A DNA stretch of 64,000 nucleotides, from assembly GCF_003386095.1 (NCBI RefSeq), contig NZ_QREG01000002.1, positions 225,255 through 289,254 of the forward strand, written 5' to 3'. Each line of letters begins with the position of its first letter. The first letter of the stretch is position 1. The notes below the pieces were generated by a model that was not told the DNA's origin, made no database searches, and worked only from the letters and a program-made list of their open reading frames with translations. The translations under genes were made by a program, and so were the position numbers. Source of the DNA: Marinoscillum furvescens DSM 4134 (GTDB lineage: Bacteria > Bacteroidota > Bacteroidia > Cytophagales > Cyclobacteriaceae). Below are positions 18,569-28,414 of the stretch, piece after piece.

Positions 18569-18847
18569 ATGTCAAAAGTTAATTTCAAACCATTGGCTGA
18601 TAGGGTTCTGGTAGAGCCTGCGGCAGCAGAAGAGAAAACCGCATCAGGTATCATCATTCCTGACACTGCAAAAGAAAAACCTCAGCGAGGTGAGGTTGTC
18701 GCTATTGGTACTGGTAAGAAAGACGAGCCTATCAACGTGAAAGTGGGCGACCAGGTACTTTATGGCAAATACTCAGGCACTGAAGTGTCTATAGATGGTA
18801 AAGAGTATTTGATCATGAAAGAAGCTGACATTTACGGAATCGTATAA
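18569..18847 (+). CDS. groES: Co-chaperonin GroES
   Basis: This 92-residue Cpn10 has the full signature: [40 protein letters not shown] with the mobile loop at about residues 18-32, then [34 protein letters not shown]. It forms the heptameric lid of the GroEL folding chamber. It is 42 bases upstream of groEL and follows an upstream region with two TGTCAG inverted repeats that probably control the operon. Confidence 0.98.
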   Translation: MSKVNFKPLADRVLVEPAAAEEKTASGIIIPDTAKEKPQRGEVVAIGTGKKDEPINVKVGDQVLYGKYSGTEVSIDGKEYLIMKEADIYGIV

Positions 18848-18877
18848 CCCGAATTACCTAATTCTTAAAAATCTTAA

Positions 18878-20530
<1,653 letters not shown>

Positions 20531-20550
20531 TCAAAACGCTTCAGTATTTT

Positions 20551-20589
20551 AAAAAAGGTCGATTCAGTTCTGAATCGACCTTTTTTTTT
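20551..20589 (+). terminator. Rho-independent terminator of groESL
   Basis: A perfect stem GGTCGATTCA / TGAATCGACC closes a 4-base loop and is followed by nine Ts. The flanking As pair with the T run, so the element could work in both directions. Confidence 0.93.
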
Positions 20590-20685
20590 GTATCACTATC
20601 AAATTTTTGATGAGACTCTATGTTCATCGAAGTTAACGCAATAATTATTAGACGATTTTCAGACTTTTCTTATTTTTAGGAAATC

Positions 20686-21246
20686 ATGAAAATCTCCATA
20701 CCTAACCTTATCATCGAGTTTGTCTCGGTGGTGTTCGCCGTATTGCTCGCTCTGGGCCTAAATGCCTACAAGCAGTCGCTAGACAATGAAGCCACAGCAA
20801 CGGCTTTAAAGGAAGCCATCATATCCGAATGTCATCAAAACTATTTGAAAACTGATTCATTGCTGACCAACAACAGCGAATACTCAGTACTCCTCGACTC
20901 CTTAGTACAGCTCGATAGTGAAGACATTCCCTATGTTCCATTTTTCTATCATTTCGAATTGCTCACACATGGGGCCTGGGAAGCAGCTCAGCGTAGCAAT
21001 GCGGTACAGGATTTAGACCCGCAGTTTCTTTTGGACGCAGCTGACATCTACCACACCCAGCAGTTTTACACTGATTTTGCTGCTAGCTTTTTTAGCAATG
21101 TGGGCACTTTTCTCGCCCATCAAAACTCCCTGGATCAGTCCAATATGGCCCTGGCAATGTATTACTACACAGGTGTTCTTAACAACTCAGTAGACGACCT
21201 CAGATTGAAGTATGAGGAATTTCTAGACAAGTACGAAAGCAACTAA
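20686..21246 (+). CDS. Single-pass membrane protein of unknown function
   Basis: This 186-residue protein has a membrane anchor at residues 7-26 (LIIEFVSVVFAVLLALGLNAY) followed by a helical extracytoplasmic or cytoplasmic domain with no recognisable motif. The arrangement (short N-terminus, one anchor ending in LN.., then ALKEAIISECHQN) resembles the Bacteroidota DUF6090-type membrane proteins, but the match is by general appearance only. It lies 29 bases before the SPFH gene on the same strand and may be co-transcribed with it. Confidence 0.7.
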   Translation: MKISIPNLIIEFVSVVFAVLLALGLNAYKQSLDNEATATALKEAIISECHQNYLKTDSLLTNNSEYSVLLDSLVQLDSEDIPYVPFFYHFELLTHGAWEAAQRSNAVQDLDPQFLLDAADIYHTQQFYTDFAASFFSNVGTFLAHQNSLDQSNMALAMYYYTGVLNNSVDDLRLKYEEFLDKYESN

Positions 21247-21275
21247 TCTATTCTTAAATAACCAATACTTTACAC

Positions 21276-22622
21276 ATGATATTCATTGGAATTCTCGCCC
21301 TCCTGTTTGGGCTGTTTATGTTTTTTCTCCGGCCCAACCTCGCGGAGACTGACGAGTTTGAAGGCGAACTAAGAGTACGCAAAAAAGCCCCTCCATTTTT
21401 ACTCATGTTTAGCAAGCGCATATCGCTAGCGATTAGCACTTTAGGGCTCATTTTCATTTTACTTCCCTACATGTTTTTCTGGGCAGAACCCGGCTACCAG
21501 TACTTTTTGGTCTACCCCACCGGAAACACCGATGTGGTCATGAATCAGGGCATCAAGTTTAGAGGTTTTGCCAAAGTAATCTCCTGGCAAAAATACATCG
21601 ATGTAAAAGTGGTCGATAGTGGTGAAAGCAGCAAAGAAATTGAAGGTGCTATGAAACCCATACCGATTCGGTTCATCGATCAGGTAACTGCCGAGGTTCG
21701 GCTTTCCGGGAGGTTTCAGCTACCTACTGTCCCTGAGGATTTCATTGCGCTAGCTATCAAGTACCGAAGCATGGAAAACCTCGTACAAAACACCCTCATT
21801 CCTACGGTACGCGAGCAGGCCATCAACACTGGATACATGTATGCTGCGCAGGATTACATCTCTGGTGAAGCTCAGAGCTTTCGCCAAACACTGGACGAGC
21901 AGCTCAAAGATGGAGCCTATGCTGTGATCAAAATAGAAAACAGAGACACGGTGTACAATGATGCCATTCAGGAAGTGGATGCACGAACCATCAAGGAGAT
22001 TCGCACCCGCTACACGGTGGAAAAAGTAATCGAAAATGGCTTTCCTAAACGAATCCCTCATGAGCTCACTGAAAACAACATCATCGTCTCCCAGGTGATT
22101 GTAGATGATGTAGTATTAGAGCCGACCTTTAAAAAACGCCTGGAAGCCCAACGCGATGAATCTGCTAAACGTCAGATAGAACAACAAAAAGTAGAGACGG
22201 CCAAGGCGGCTCAAACCAGAATCATTGCTGAAGGGGAACGTGACAAAGCCCAGGAGCGCGTGACTCAGGAAAAAGAACAGGTAAAGCAGCTCATAGCGAT
22301 CGAAACCAAACTCAAACAGGAGCGCACCAACAAAGAACTGGCCGCCATTGCCCTGGAAACCGAGCGACTGAAAGCACAACAGCGAAAAGTCACTGCAGAC
22401 GCCAAAGCATACGAAAACGCCAAACTCGTTTCCGCAGGGCTTACGCCACAGGAAAAAGCCGAGTGGGAATACAAAACCTCTGTAGGTGTAGCTACGGAGC
22501 TAGCAAAACTCAAATTCCCTCAAACCATGATCATAGCTGATGACAAAAAAGGTGGTACGCCACTCGAATCCCTTATCGGAGCAGCCATGGCCAAACAGCT
22601 TACACAGGGACAGAAAAAGTAA
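21276..22622 (+). CDS. SPFH/prohibitin-domain membrane protein (flotillin-like)
   Basis: This 448-residue protein has two N-terminal membrane segments (about residues 2-17 and 50-70), then an SPFH domain. That domain contains the strand VKVVDSGESSKEIEG, IRFIDQVTAEVRLSGRFQLP and the conserved YRSMENLVQNTLIPTVREQ helix. A long charged coiled coil follows (about 285-385), rich in Ala/Glu/Lys/Gln and holding IAEGERDKAQERV. The C-terminus is hydrophilic. SPFH proteins form oligomeric rings or membrane microdomains that scaffold proteases or transport complexes. No NfeD or FtsH partner is adjacent. A hairpin with T-run follows the stop. Confidence 0.85.
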   Translation: MIFIGILALLFGLFMFFLRPNLAETDEFEGELRVRKKAPPFLLMFSKRISLAISTLGLIFILLPYMFFWAEPGYQYFLVYPTGNTDVVMNQGIKFRGFAKVISWQKYIDVKVVDSGESSKEIEGAMKPIPIRFIDQVTAEVRLSGRFQLPTVPEDFIALAIKYRSMENLVQNTLIPTVREQAINTGYMYAAQDYISGEAQSFRQTLDEQLKDGAYAVIKIENRDTVYNDAIQEVDARTIKEIRTRYTVEKVIENGFPKRIPHELTENNIIVSQVIVDDVVLEPTFKKRLEAQRDESAKRQIEQQKVETAKAAQTRIIAEGERDKAQERVTQEKEQVKQLIAIETKLKQERTNKELAAIALETERLKAQQRKVTADAKAYENAKLVSAGLTPQEKAEWEYKTSVGVATELAKLKFPQTMIIADDKKGGTPLESLIGAAMAKQLTQGQKK

Positions 22623-22634
22623 ACCTATTTATCA

Positions 22635-22684
22635 AATGCCTCCTAAAGACTACCTTTACACAGGTGGCATAGGAGGCATTTTTT
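22635..22684 (+). terminator. Probable terminator after the SPFH gene
   Basis: AATGCCTCCT pairs perfectly with AGGAGGCATT across a 26-base loop that itself can form a short inner stem (ACC/GGT). A run of Ts ends the right arm. The long loop lowers certainty. Confidence 0.65.
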
Positions 22685-22724
22685 GTCTTTGCCATGGATT
22701 TTACCTAACTACTAACATGATACT

Positions 22725-23312
22725 ATGAGTACAAGTACTGCTTTCCAAAAAGTAATTGACGCTATAGACACCATTAATGGCCAGGACCCGAATCAAGAAG
22801 AAGTCAATGGTCAGGCATACCCCAAGGAATTGCTCTATAGCCAACGAATGACAGATAAATTGCTCGAATTTGAGCCTGAAGCATCCGAGTTACTCCAAAT
22901 AGCCGCTCGCGGACAACATATCAAACGTTGGTCCATTCCAAGAGAAAGCTACTCCATGGACCGCAAAGGCTACCTCAAATGGCGCACCGTGCTAAAGATG
23001 AAACATGGAGAAATCGTGGGTGACCTCATGACTTGTACTCATTACCCCAAAGAGGATATTCAGCACGTAAAAGACCTGCTGATGAAAAAAAACCTCAACA
23101 AAGATCCAGAAGCTCAAACCCTTGAAGATGTCATTTGCCTGGTATTTTTAGAGCACTACATCGATGACTTTGCAGCGGAGCATACCGACGAAAAAATGAT
23201 TAGCATCCTACAAAAAACGTGGGGCAAAATGTCCGAAAAAGGTCATGAGGCCGCACTTAAGCTCCCGCTCTCTGAAAAGGTTAAAGAGTTGGTAGGAAAA
23301 GCGCTTGCCTGA
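22725..23312 (+). CDS. DUF4202 domain-containing protein
   Basis: This 195-residue soluble protein matches the DUF4202 family as I remember it. An N-terminal FQKVIDAIDTINGQDPN is followed by PKELLYSQRMTDKLLEFEPEASELLQIAARGQHIKRWSIPRESYSMDRKGYLKWR and a C-terminal LEDVICLVFLEHYIDDFAAEHTDEKMISILQKTWGKMS. The many conserved His, Asp and Arg residues suggest a metal-dependent enzyme related to HD-domain hydrolases, but no activity can be named. It is transcribed alone, between two hairpins. Confidence 0.88.
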   Translation: MSTSTAFQKVIDAIDTINGQDPNQEEVNGQAYPKELLYSQRMTDKLLEFEPEASELLQIAARGQHIKRWSIPRESYSMDRKGYLKWRTVLKMKHGEIVGDLMTCTHYPKEDIQHVKDLLMKKNLNKDPEAQTLEDVICLVFLEHYIDDFAAEHTDEKMISILQKTWGKMSEKGHEAALKLPLSEKVKELVGKALA

Positions 23313-23422
23313 CATGCATGCATATTGAGCATAAATTCTACTGCGAATAAACCCAAAAAAGGGTTACTAATCTCTACAGGCAATACAAGAGCACTTTAGA
23401 ACAAGCGAAGCGACTTGTCGCT

Positions 23423-23473
23423 AAAAAAATGCCTGTCTCTAACTTCGGCATGAAGAAAGCGACAGGCATTTTT
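23423..23473. terminator. Bidirectional intrinsic terminator
   Basis: AAAAATGCCTGTC pairs with GACAGGCATTTTT around a 23-base loop, with A-run and T-run on the two flanks. It sits between the 3' ends of the DUF4202 gene and the convergent lipoprotein gene and can serve both. The rest of this 207-base gap holds only a small AGCGAC/GTCGCT palindrome. Confidence 0.75.
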
Positions 23474-23520
23474 GTATAAGGGTAAATTTTATCCCCTGGT
23501 TTATGTTTTGTTATCTGCTA

Positions 23521-24048
23521 TTACGATCCAGTCAGAAATGAAGAAAGATCAACAGCCACGAATTTACCTGAGGTACTTAAGGTGTTGGTTTGAGCAAACT
23601 GCTGAACGGTAGCCGTAAAATCTCCCTTAACAACGCCATCTGATACTTCTGTGATGTGTAGCGTATAGTCCGTCTTATCTTCATCATAGTCAAAGACTGG
23701 GCCATTTGTACTAAAATCGGCACTATCCAAATCGGTAGAAATGCTGTAAGCGTCAGCATGCTCGGCTTTGGTATAGGTCCCCACAGCGAGCTCAGGAAGC
23801 GATATATATAAAGACACAGTGTCGGTACCATTCACGAGATCAGCGCTGATCGTCACGGATTTTTCATCATTAAACTCAAACTCTATGTATCCAACAACTT
23901 CACTGTCTGGCTTAGTAAAAACCTTGCCTTCTACTGTTACTTCTGCTGACGAGTCTGCCAGCGTCACTTCATCGCTTTCTTCACATGAAAGTGTGAAAAT
24001 GGCAATTACGAACATTGCGATGAAAACTAATTTCGATTGGTTAAGCAT
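23521..24048 (-). CDS. Hypothetical lipoprotein
   Basis: Starting at 24048 the protein has 175 residues and begins MLNQSKLVFIAMFVIAIFTLSC, a lipoprotein signal with Cys22. A start 45 bases upstream would add a non-signal stretch (MLDLYFYSHITNITS) and is not preferred. The mature part is acidic and strand-rich (EVTVEGKVFTKPDSEVVGYIEFEFNDEKSVTIS...YTLHITEVSDGVVKGDFTATV), resembling small Bacteroidota lipoproteins with a beta-sandwich fold. The function is unknown. It is convergent with DUF4202 and divergent from the gene at 24203. Confidence 0.75.
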   Translation of the reverse strand: MLNQSKLVFIAMFVIAIFTLSCEESDEVTLADSSAEVTVEGKVFTKPDSEVVGYIEFEFNDEKSVTISADLVNGTDTVSLYISLPELAVGTYTKAEHADAYSISTDLDSADFSTNGPVFDYDEDKTDYTLHITEVSDGVVKGDFTATVQQFAQTNTLSTSGKFVAVDLSSFLTGS

Positions 24049-24202
24049 ACTTGTAATATTTGTTATGTGTGAATAAAAGTACAAGTCTAACATATTTCTC
24101 AGTTTTTACACACACCCCTTATAGGTGTTTACCAGTAAATTCAATGAATTTTTTCAGCGGGCATTATTTCAGTTGCATCTTGCTTCCTCCATCTTTACAC
24201 AC

Positions 24203-24862
24203 ATGAAATTGATTTTAACCTGCATGATGCTCCTTGCGGGCACTCTAACCTTCAGCCAGGGAGTATCCTTCTCTTACCTCCTCCCCAAAAATGGCTACCT
24301 GTCGGCTCCTGTTAGTCCTTTTAGCATTCGTGGAATAGGCTTTGGCGAAAAAGCCGGTCTACAGACAGGCATCACGCTGTACAGCATCCCCGGCCTGGGG
24401 ATGGAGGAGTTGCCTTTTAGCTCTGACAAACCAATGGTTGGACCCCATTTTGCTATACTGGTACCCGGTCAGCTGTTTTTCACCATCCCTGTCAAAAACT
24501 GGCAGTTTAAATTTTTGGCCGGTGGCTTTCTCTGGTGGAACATCAACCCTCGGCTTAATGAAGGAAACCTGGATCGGGGATATAGGGAATTCGAACAGGC
24601 AGAGAGCCTAAACACAGACTTCTCGCTGAAAAATAAGCTGGGCAAGGGCCTTACAGGAGGACTGGAGATCACTTTCGCGTGGAGCCGTGAGCTATCGCTT
24701 ACGGCCCAGGCTTCTTACCTAAAAGGGTCTGCCGAAGCCCCACTCTCAGGCACCTACACCGGCAGTAAAAATGGCCAAACGTTTACCACCTCGGCCGACG
24801 AAAATGCAGCTATACTACTCGAAGGACTCGAACTTTCTTTTGGAGTGATATTTTCCAGGTAA
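24203..24862 (+). CDS. Hypothetical secreted or outer-membrane protein
   Basis: The ATG at 24203 gives 219 residues with a signal peptide (MKLILTCMMLLAGTLTFSQ) cut before GVSFSYLLPKNGYLS. An upstream start at 24125 would precede the signal with 26 extra residues and is rejected. The remainder alternates hydrophobic strands (FKFLAGGFLWWNINPRLNEG, GLTGGLEITFAWSRELSLTAQASYLKGSAEAP, LEGLELSFGVIFSR) and ends with an aromatic-free strand, as expected for a small beta-barrel. No family is recognised. A strong shared hairpin follows. Confidence 0.72.
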   Translation: MKLILTCMMLLAGTLTFSQGVSFSYLLPKNGYLSAPVSPFSIRGIGFGEKAGLQTGITLYSIPGLGMEELPFSSDKPMVGPHFAILVPGQLFFTIPVKNWQFKFLAGGFLWWNINPRLNEGNLDRGYREFEQAESLNTDFSLKNKLGKGLTGGLEITFAWSRELSLTAQASYLKGSAEAPLSGTYTGSKNGQTFTTSADENAAILLEGLELSFGVIFSR

Positions 24863-24870
24863 ACAAAAAA

Positions 24871-24930
24871 AGGCTGGCAGAAAAGCACATTTGAAATGGT
24901 ATGACCATCACGCTTTTCTGCCAGCCTCTT
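24871..24930. terminator. Bidirectional terminator between two convergent genes
   Basis: A perfect 15-bp stem GGCTGGCAGAAAAGC / GCTTTTCTGCCAGCC (24872-24886 and 24912-24926) has an A-run before it and CTCTTT after it. It lies between the 24203 gene and the peptide transporter. Confidence 0.88.
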
Positions 24931-24953
24931 TAAAAATCCTATTGACAAGGGAT

Positions 24954-26438
24954 TTACTTCACGTCACCCATCCATTTTCTCATAAAGCCTGAGAAAATCA
25001 AAAACATAATACCAGCGCCAGTACCCAGCATCACTACAGACATAAACAGGTTAGGTACCTCGGACGCATTTTCCGGATCAAAACCACCGGCAAACAACCC
25101 GGCAATGAGGTTTCCAAGAGCCGTGGCCACAAACCAAATACCCATCATTTGGCTATAGTACTTCCTCGGAGCCAGTTTAGTAGTAGCACTCAATCCCACA
25201 GGGCTGAGCGTAAGCTCACCAGCGGTATGAAATAAATAAGTGAAAATCAACCAGCCCATTCCAGCTTTGGCGCCCTGCGCGGCAATCAATGCAGCGAAGT
25301 ACATAATGAGAAAACCAAACGCCATGGAAATAAGTCCGAGTCCAAATTTCACTGGAGTGTTTGGGTTGAGTCCCTTGGCAGAAAGGCGGATCCACAACGC
25401 ACCAAACACAGGTGATAATACGATGATGAAAAATGGATTGAAGTTTTGGAGCAAGCCGGCTGGTAACTCATAGCCAAAAATAAATCGGTCTGTATAGTCT
25501 CTGGAAAACAAGTTGAGTGTGGAACCTGCCTGCTCAAATCCAGCCCAAAAGATCGCAGCACCAATAAAGAGCAAAAAGATCACAAAAACTTGCTTACGCT
25601 CTTTCACATCCAGGCCTCCAGCGATAAAAATATTTGCAAAATAAGCCAGCGTAATGACCACTATCAGCACGCCCACACTCTTGGCTATGCCTGTAGCAGT
25701 AGTCACATCTACCACTCCAAAGTATTGCAAGGCAAAAATGAGGGCGATCGCTCCAACAGTGAGTAAGTATGTAAACGTATTGCTTGTTCTTTCACCGGGG
25801 AGTTTCACCCGTTTTTGAGGCTTTTCGCCAATACCTTTTAATGTACCCTGAGTAAGCTTGTACTGCACCAGGCCTAAAAACATTCCTACAGCTGCAGCAC
25901 CAAAGCCCATGTGCCAGTCTACCTTTTCTCCCAGGAAGCTCACCACGGTCTGTCCGAGTAACGAACCGATATTGATGCCCATATAAAAGATCGAAAAGCC
26001 AGCGTCACGACGCGCACCTTTGTCATCGCCGTAGAGGTCACCTACTATAGAGCTGATGTTGGGTTTAAGGAAGCCGGTACCGATGGCTACAAAGGCCAGT
26101 CCTGTAAAAAAAATCTCCTGATGACCAGGGATAGCCAAAACCAAGTGGCCAATCATGATCAAAATACCTCCGTACCAGATAGACTTCTGCTGACCAAAAA
26201 TATTGTCGGCCAGCCATCCACCAGGCAGTGAAAGCAAATAAACGGCAGCTGTATAAAGTCCGTATACCGCAGCGGAGGTTTCCACATCCAATCCCAGCCC
26301 CTGTTGGGCGGTTTCTGTGGTCATAAATAGTATCAGGATGGCACGCATGCCATAGTAGCTAAAGCGTTCCCACATTTCTGTGAAAAACAAGGTTGCCAGA
26401 CCTCTGGGGTGGCCTAAAAACGTCTTTTCAGAACTCAT
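24954..26438 (-). CDS. POT/PTR family proton-dependent peptide transporter
   Basis: This 494-residue protein has about 14 hydrophobic segments. The family signature is near the N-terminus, EMWERFSYYGMRAILILFM, equivalent to the proton-coupling ExxERFxYYG motif. GTGFLKPNISSIVGDLYG is the second POT signature, followed by DAGFSIFYMGINIGSLLG. The C-terminal half has GELTLSPVGLSATTKLAP. POT transporters import di- and tripeptides with protons. The gene is monocistronic, convergent with the 24203 gene and divergent from pckA with 254 bases between them. Confidence 0.94.
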   Translation of the reverse strand: MSSEKTFLGHPRGLATLFFTEMWERFSYYGMRAILILFMTTETAQQGLGLDVETSAAVYGLYTAAVYLLSLPGGWLADNIFGQQKSIWYGGILIMIGHLVLAIPGHQEIFFTGLAFVAIGTGFLKPNISSIVGDLYGDDKGARRDAGFSIFYMGINIGSLLGQTVVSFLGEKVDWHMGFGAAAVGMFLGLVQYKLTQGTLKGIGEKPQKRVKLPGERTSNTFTYLLTVGAIALIFALQYFGVVDVTTATGIAKSVGVLIVVITLAYFANIFIAGGLDVKERKQVFVIFLLFIGAAIFWAGFEQAGSTLNLFSRDYTDRFIFGYELPAGLLQNFNPFFIIVLSPVFGALWIRLSAKGLNPNTPVKFGLGLISMAFGFLIMYFAALIAAQGAKAGMGWLIFTYLFHTAGELTLSPVGLSATTKLAPRKYYSQMMGIWFVATALGNLIAGLFAGGFDPENASEVPNLFMSVVMLGTGAGIMFLIFSGFMRKWMGDVK

Positions 26439-26596
26439 TCTGTTGGTTTATTGGGTTATATAATCATCCGGTGATCCCACCGCTAAAAGCCGACAATTAT
26501 AACTAATTAATGATAAATAGCAGGCCCCAATGTTACATCCGCCTTTCTTTTGGTGCATTCCACATCTTTTCTTTCTTTTTTTTAATCAATCCTGTC

Positions 26597-26604
26597 TAAC
26601 TTCG
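26597..26604 (+). promoter_or_regulatory. Possible -7 element for pckA
   Basis: TAACTTCG is one base from the TAnnTTTG consensus. The expected -33 position is a T-rich tract without a G. A transcript from here would have a leader of about 120 bases before the preferred pckA start, including the hairpin at 26690-26709. Confidence 0.3.
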
Positions 26605-26689
26605 CCTTGCAAACGTTTTCAAACCTAAAGACACACCCCTTATAGTCTGAAGGTCTACTTTGAAACTAAAAACAACTAAACTATAACTA

Positions 26690-26709
26690 CCAAATGCACG
26701 GGCATTTGG
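26690..26709. promoter_or_regulatory. Perfect 8-bp hairpin/palindrome around the first ATG of pckA
   Basis: CCAAATGC and GCATTTGG are separated by ACGG. The left arm contains the in-frame ATG at 26694. The element may be an mRNA hairpin in the leader or an operator. It supports the downstream start at 26730. Confidence 0.5.
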
Positions 26710-26729
26710 CCTCAAAAACCCATAGCATG

Positions 26730-28358
26730 CAAGAATACGGATTGAAGTCTCAAAAAGCCGGTTTGGAGTCTGCCGGGATCAAAGTCAAAAAAGCAAACTG
26801 GAACCTCACTGCGGCCGAACTTACCGAAATCGCCGTGAGAAATGGTGAAGGTCATTTGACAGATACAGGCGCACTCATGTGTGACACTGGCAAGTTTACC
26901 GGGAGGTCTCCAAAAGATCGATTCATTGTAAAGGACGACCTTACCAAAGACGATGTATGGTGGGGAGATATCAACATTCCCATTTCACCCGAACATTTCG
27001 ACCGACTTCACACCAAAATGATCGGTTTCCTGGAAGACAAAGAAGTCTATGTGCGCGATGCGTATGCCGGTGCAGACAAAACACATCGGCTGAAGCTGCG
27101 TGTGATCAACACCATGGCATGGCACAACCTCTTTGCTTACAACATGTTCATCACGCCTCCGGATTACAAGCTGGAAGATTTTGAGCCTAACTTCACCATC
27201 ATCTGCTGCCCGGGATTTGAGGCAGATCCAGAAACAGATGGCGTGCGCCAAAGCAACTTCGCCATTGTCAACTTCACCAAACGCATGATCCTCATAGGCG
27301 GGACAGGCTACTCAGGTGAAATGAAAAAAGGCATCTTTTCGGTACTCAACTTCCTTCTACCTACTCAGGAGGGTGTCTTGCCAATGCACTGCTCAGCCAA
27401 TATGGGAATAGAAGAGCGTGATACGGCTATCTTCTTTGGTCTGTCAGGCACAGGTAAAACCACGCTTTCTGCTGATCCTAATCGTCTGCTGATCGGCGAT
27501 GACGAGCACGGATGGACCGAAAAAAATGTCTTCAACTTTGAGGGTGGATGCTATGCCAAGGCCATCAACCTGACCGAAGAAAACGAGCCTGACATCTGGA
27601 ATGCGATTCGCTATGGTGCCATTCTGGAAAACACGCGATTTATCCCCAATACGCGTACCGTGGACTACACCAATGTGGAGGTGACGGAAAACACACGAGT
27701 TTCTTACCCGATCGATCACATTCGCAATATGATCAACCCGTCTATCGGGGGAATTCCTAAAAACATCTTTTTCTTGACCTGTGATGCCTTTGGCGTGATG
27801 CCTCCTATCCAAAAGCTATCTAAAGGGCAGGCCATGTATCACTTTATCTCTGGCTACACCTCTAAAGTAGCCGGTACGGAGGCAGGAGTTACTGAGCCTC
27901 AACCGGTCTTCTCAGCTTGCTTCGGAGCACCATTTATGCCACTGCACCCTACACGCTATGCAGAGATGCTGGGTAAAAAAATGGAAGAAAATGAAGTAAA
28001 CGTCTGGCTGGTAAACACAGGGTGGACCGGAGGACCGTATGGCGTAGGCTCCAGGATCAAGCTAAAGTACACACGCGCTATGATATCAGCAGCACTTTCT
28101 GGCGTACTCAACAATGTGGGCTATCGCACACACTCCATCTTCGGAGCTGAGATGCCGCTCACCTGCCCTGAGGTGCCAAACGAAATCCTGAGTCCTAGAG
28201 AAACCTGGAAAAACGACAAGGCATTTTATGAAAAAGCCAATGAGCTGGCTCGCAGGTTTCAAACAAACTTTGACAAGTTCCGTGAGTTTGCCAATGAAGA
28301 AATCCTACAGGGTGAGCCCAAAGAAAACCTCAACTATGTAGGCAAGATAAACGCGTAA
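26730..28358 (+). CDS. pckA: Phosphoenolpyruvate carboxykinase (ATP)
   Basis: This 542-residue enzyme interconverts oxaloacetate plus ATP with phosphoenolpyruvate, CO2 and ADP, the first committed step of gluconeogenesis. Motifs are TGKFTGRSPKDRFIV (substrate site), MHCSANMG, the kinase P-loop GLSGTGKTTLSADPNR, the metal-binding GDDEHGW and the adenine-site region NTGWTGGPYGVGSRIKL. The start at 26730 (MQEYGLKSQKAGLESAGI) matches the usual M-x-x-YGL opening of the family. An in-frame ATG at 26694 would add 12 residues but lies in a perfect hairpin. The gene ends in a strong terminator. Confidence 0.95.
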   Translation, partial: QEYGLKSQKAGLESAGIKVKKANWNLTAAELTEIAVRNGEGHLTDTGALMCDTGKFTGRSPKDRFIVKDDLTKDDVWWGDINIPISPEHFDRLHTKMIGFLEDKEVYVRDAYAGADKTHRLKLRVINTMAWHNLFAYNMFITPPDYKLEDFEPNFTIICCPGFEADPETDGVRQSNFAIVNFTKRMILIGGTGYSGEMKKGIFSVLNFLLPTQEGVLPMHCSANMGIEERDTAIFFGLSGTGKTTLSADPNRLLIGDDEHGWTEKNVFNFEGGCYAKAINLTEENEPDIWNAIRYGAILENTRFIPNTRTVDYTNVEVTENTRVSYPIDHIRNMINPSIGGIPKNIFFLTCDAFGVMPPIQKLSKGQAMYHFISGYTSKVAGTEAGVTEPQPVFSACFGAPFMPLHPTRYAEMLGKKMEENEVNVWLVNTGWTGGPYGVGSRIKLKYTRAMISAALSGVLNNVGYRTHSIFGAEMPLTCPEVPNEILSPRETWKNDKAFYEKANELARRFQTNFDKFREFANEEILQGEPKENLNYVGKINA

Positions 28359-28384
28359 GTGTTTTTTGATTCAAAAATGATGAG

Positions 28385-28414
28385 ACGGCAGCCTGGCAGG
28401 GCTGCCGTTTTTTT
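28385..28414 (+). terminator. Rho-independent terminator of pckA
   Basis: The stem ACGGCAGCC / GGCTGCCGT closes a 6-base loop and runs straight into seven Ts. The T-run overlaps the stop codon of the convergent oxidoreductase gene. Confidence 0.92.
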
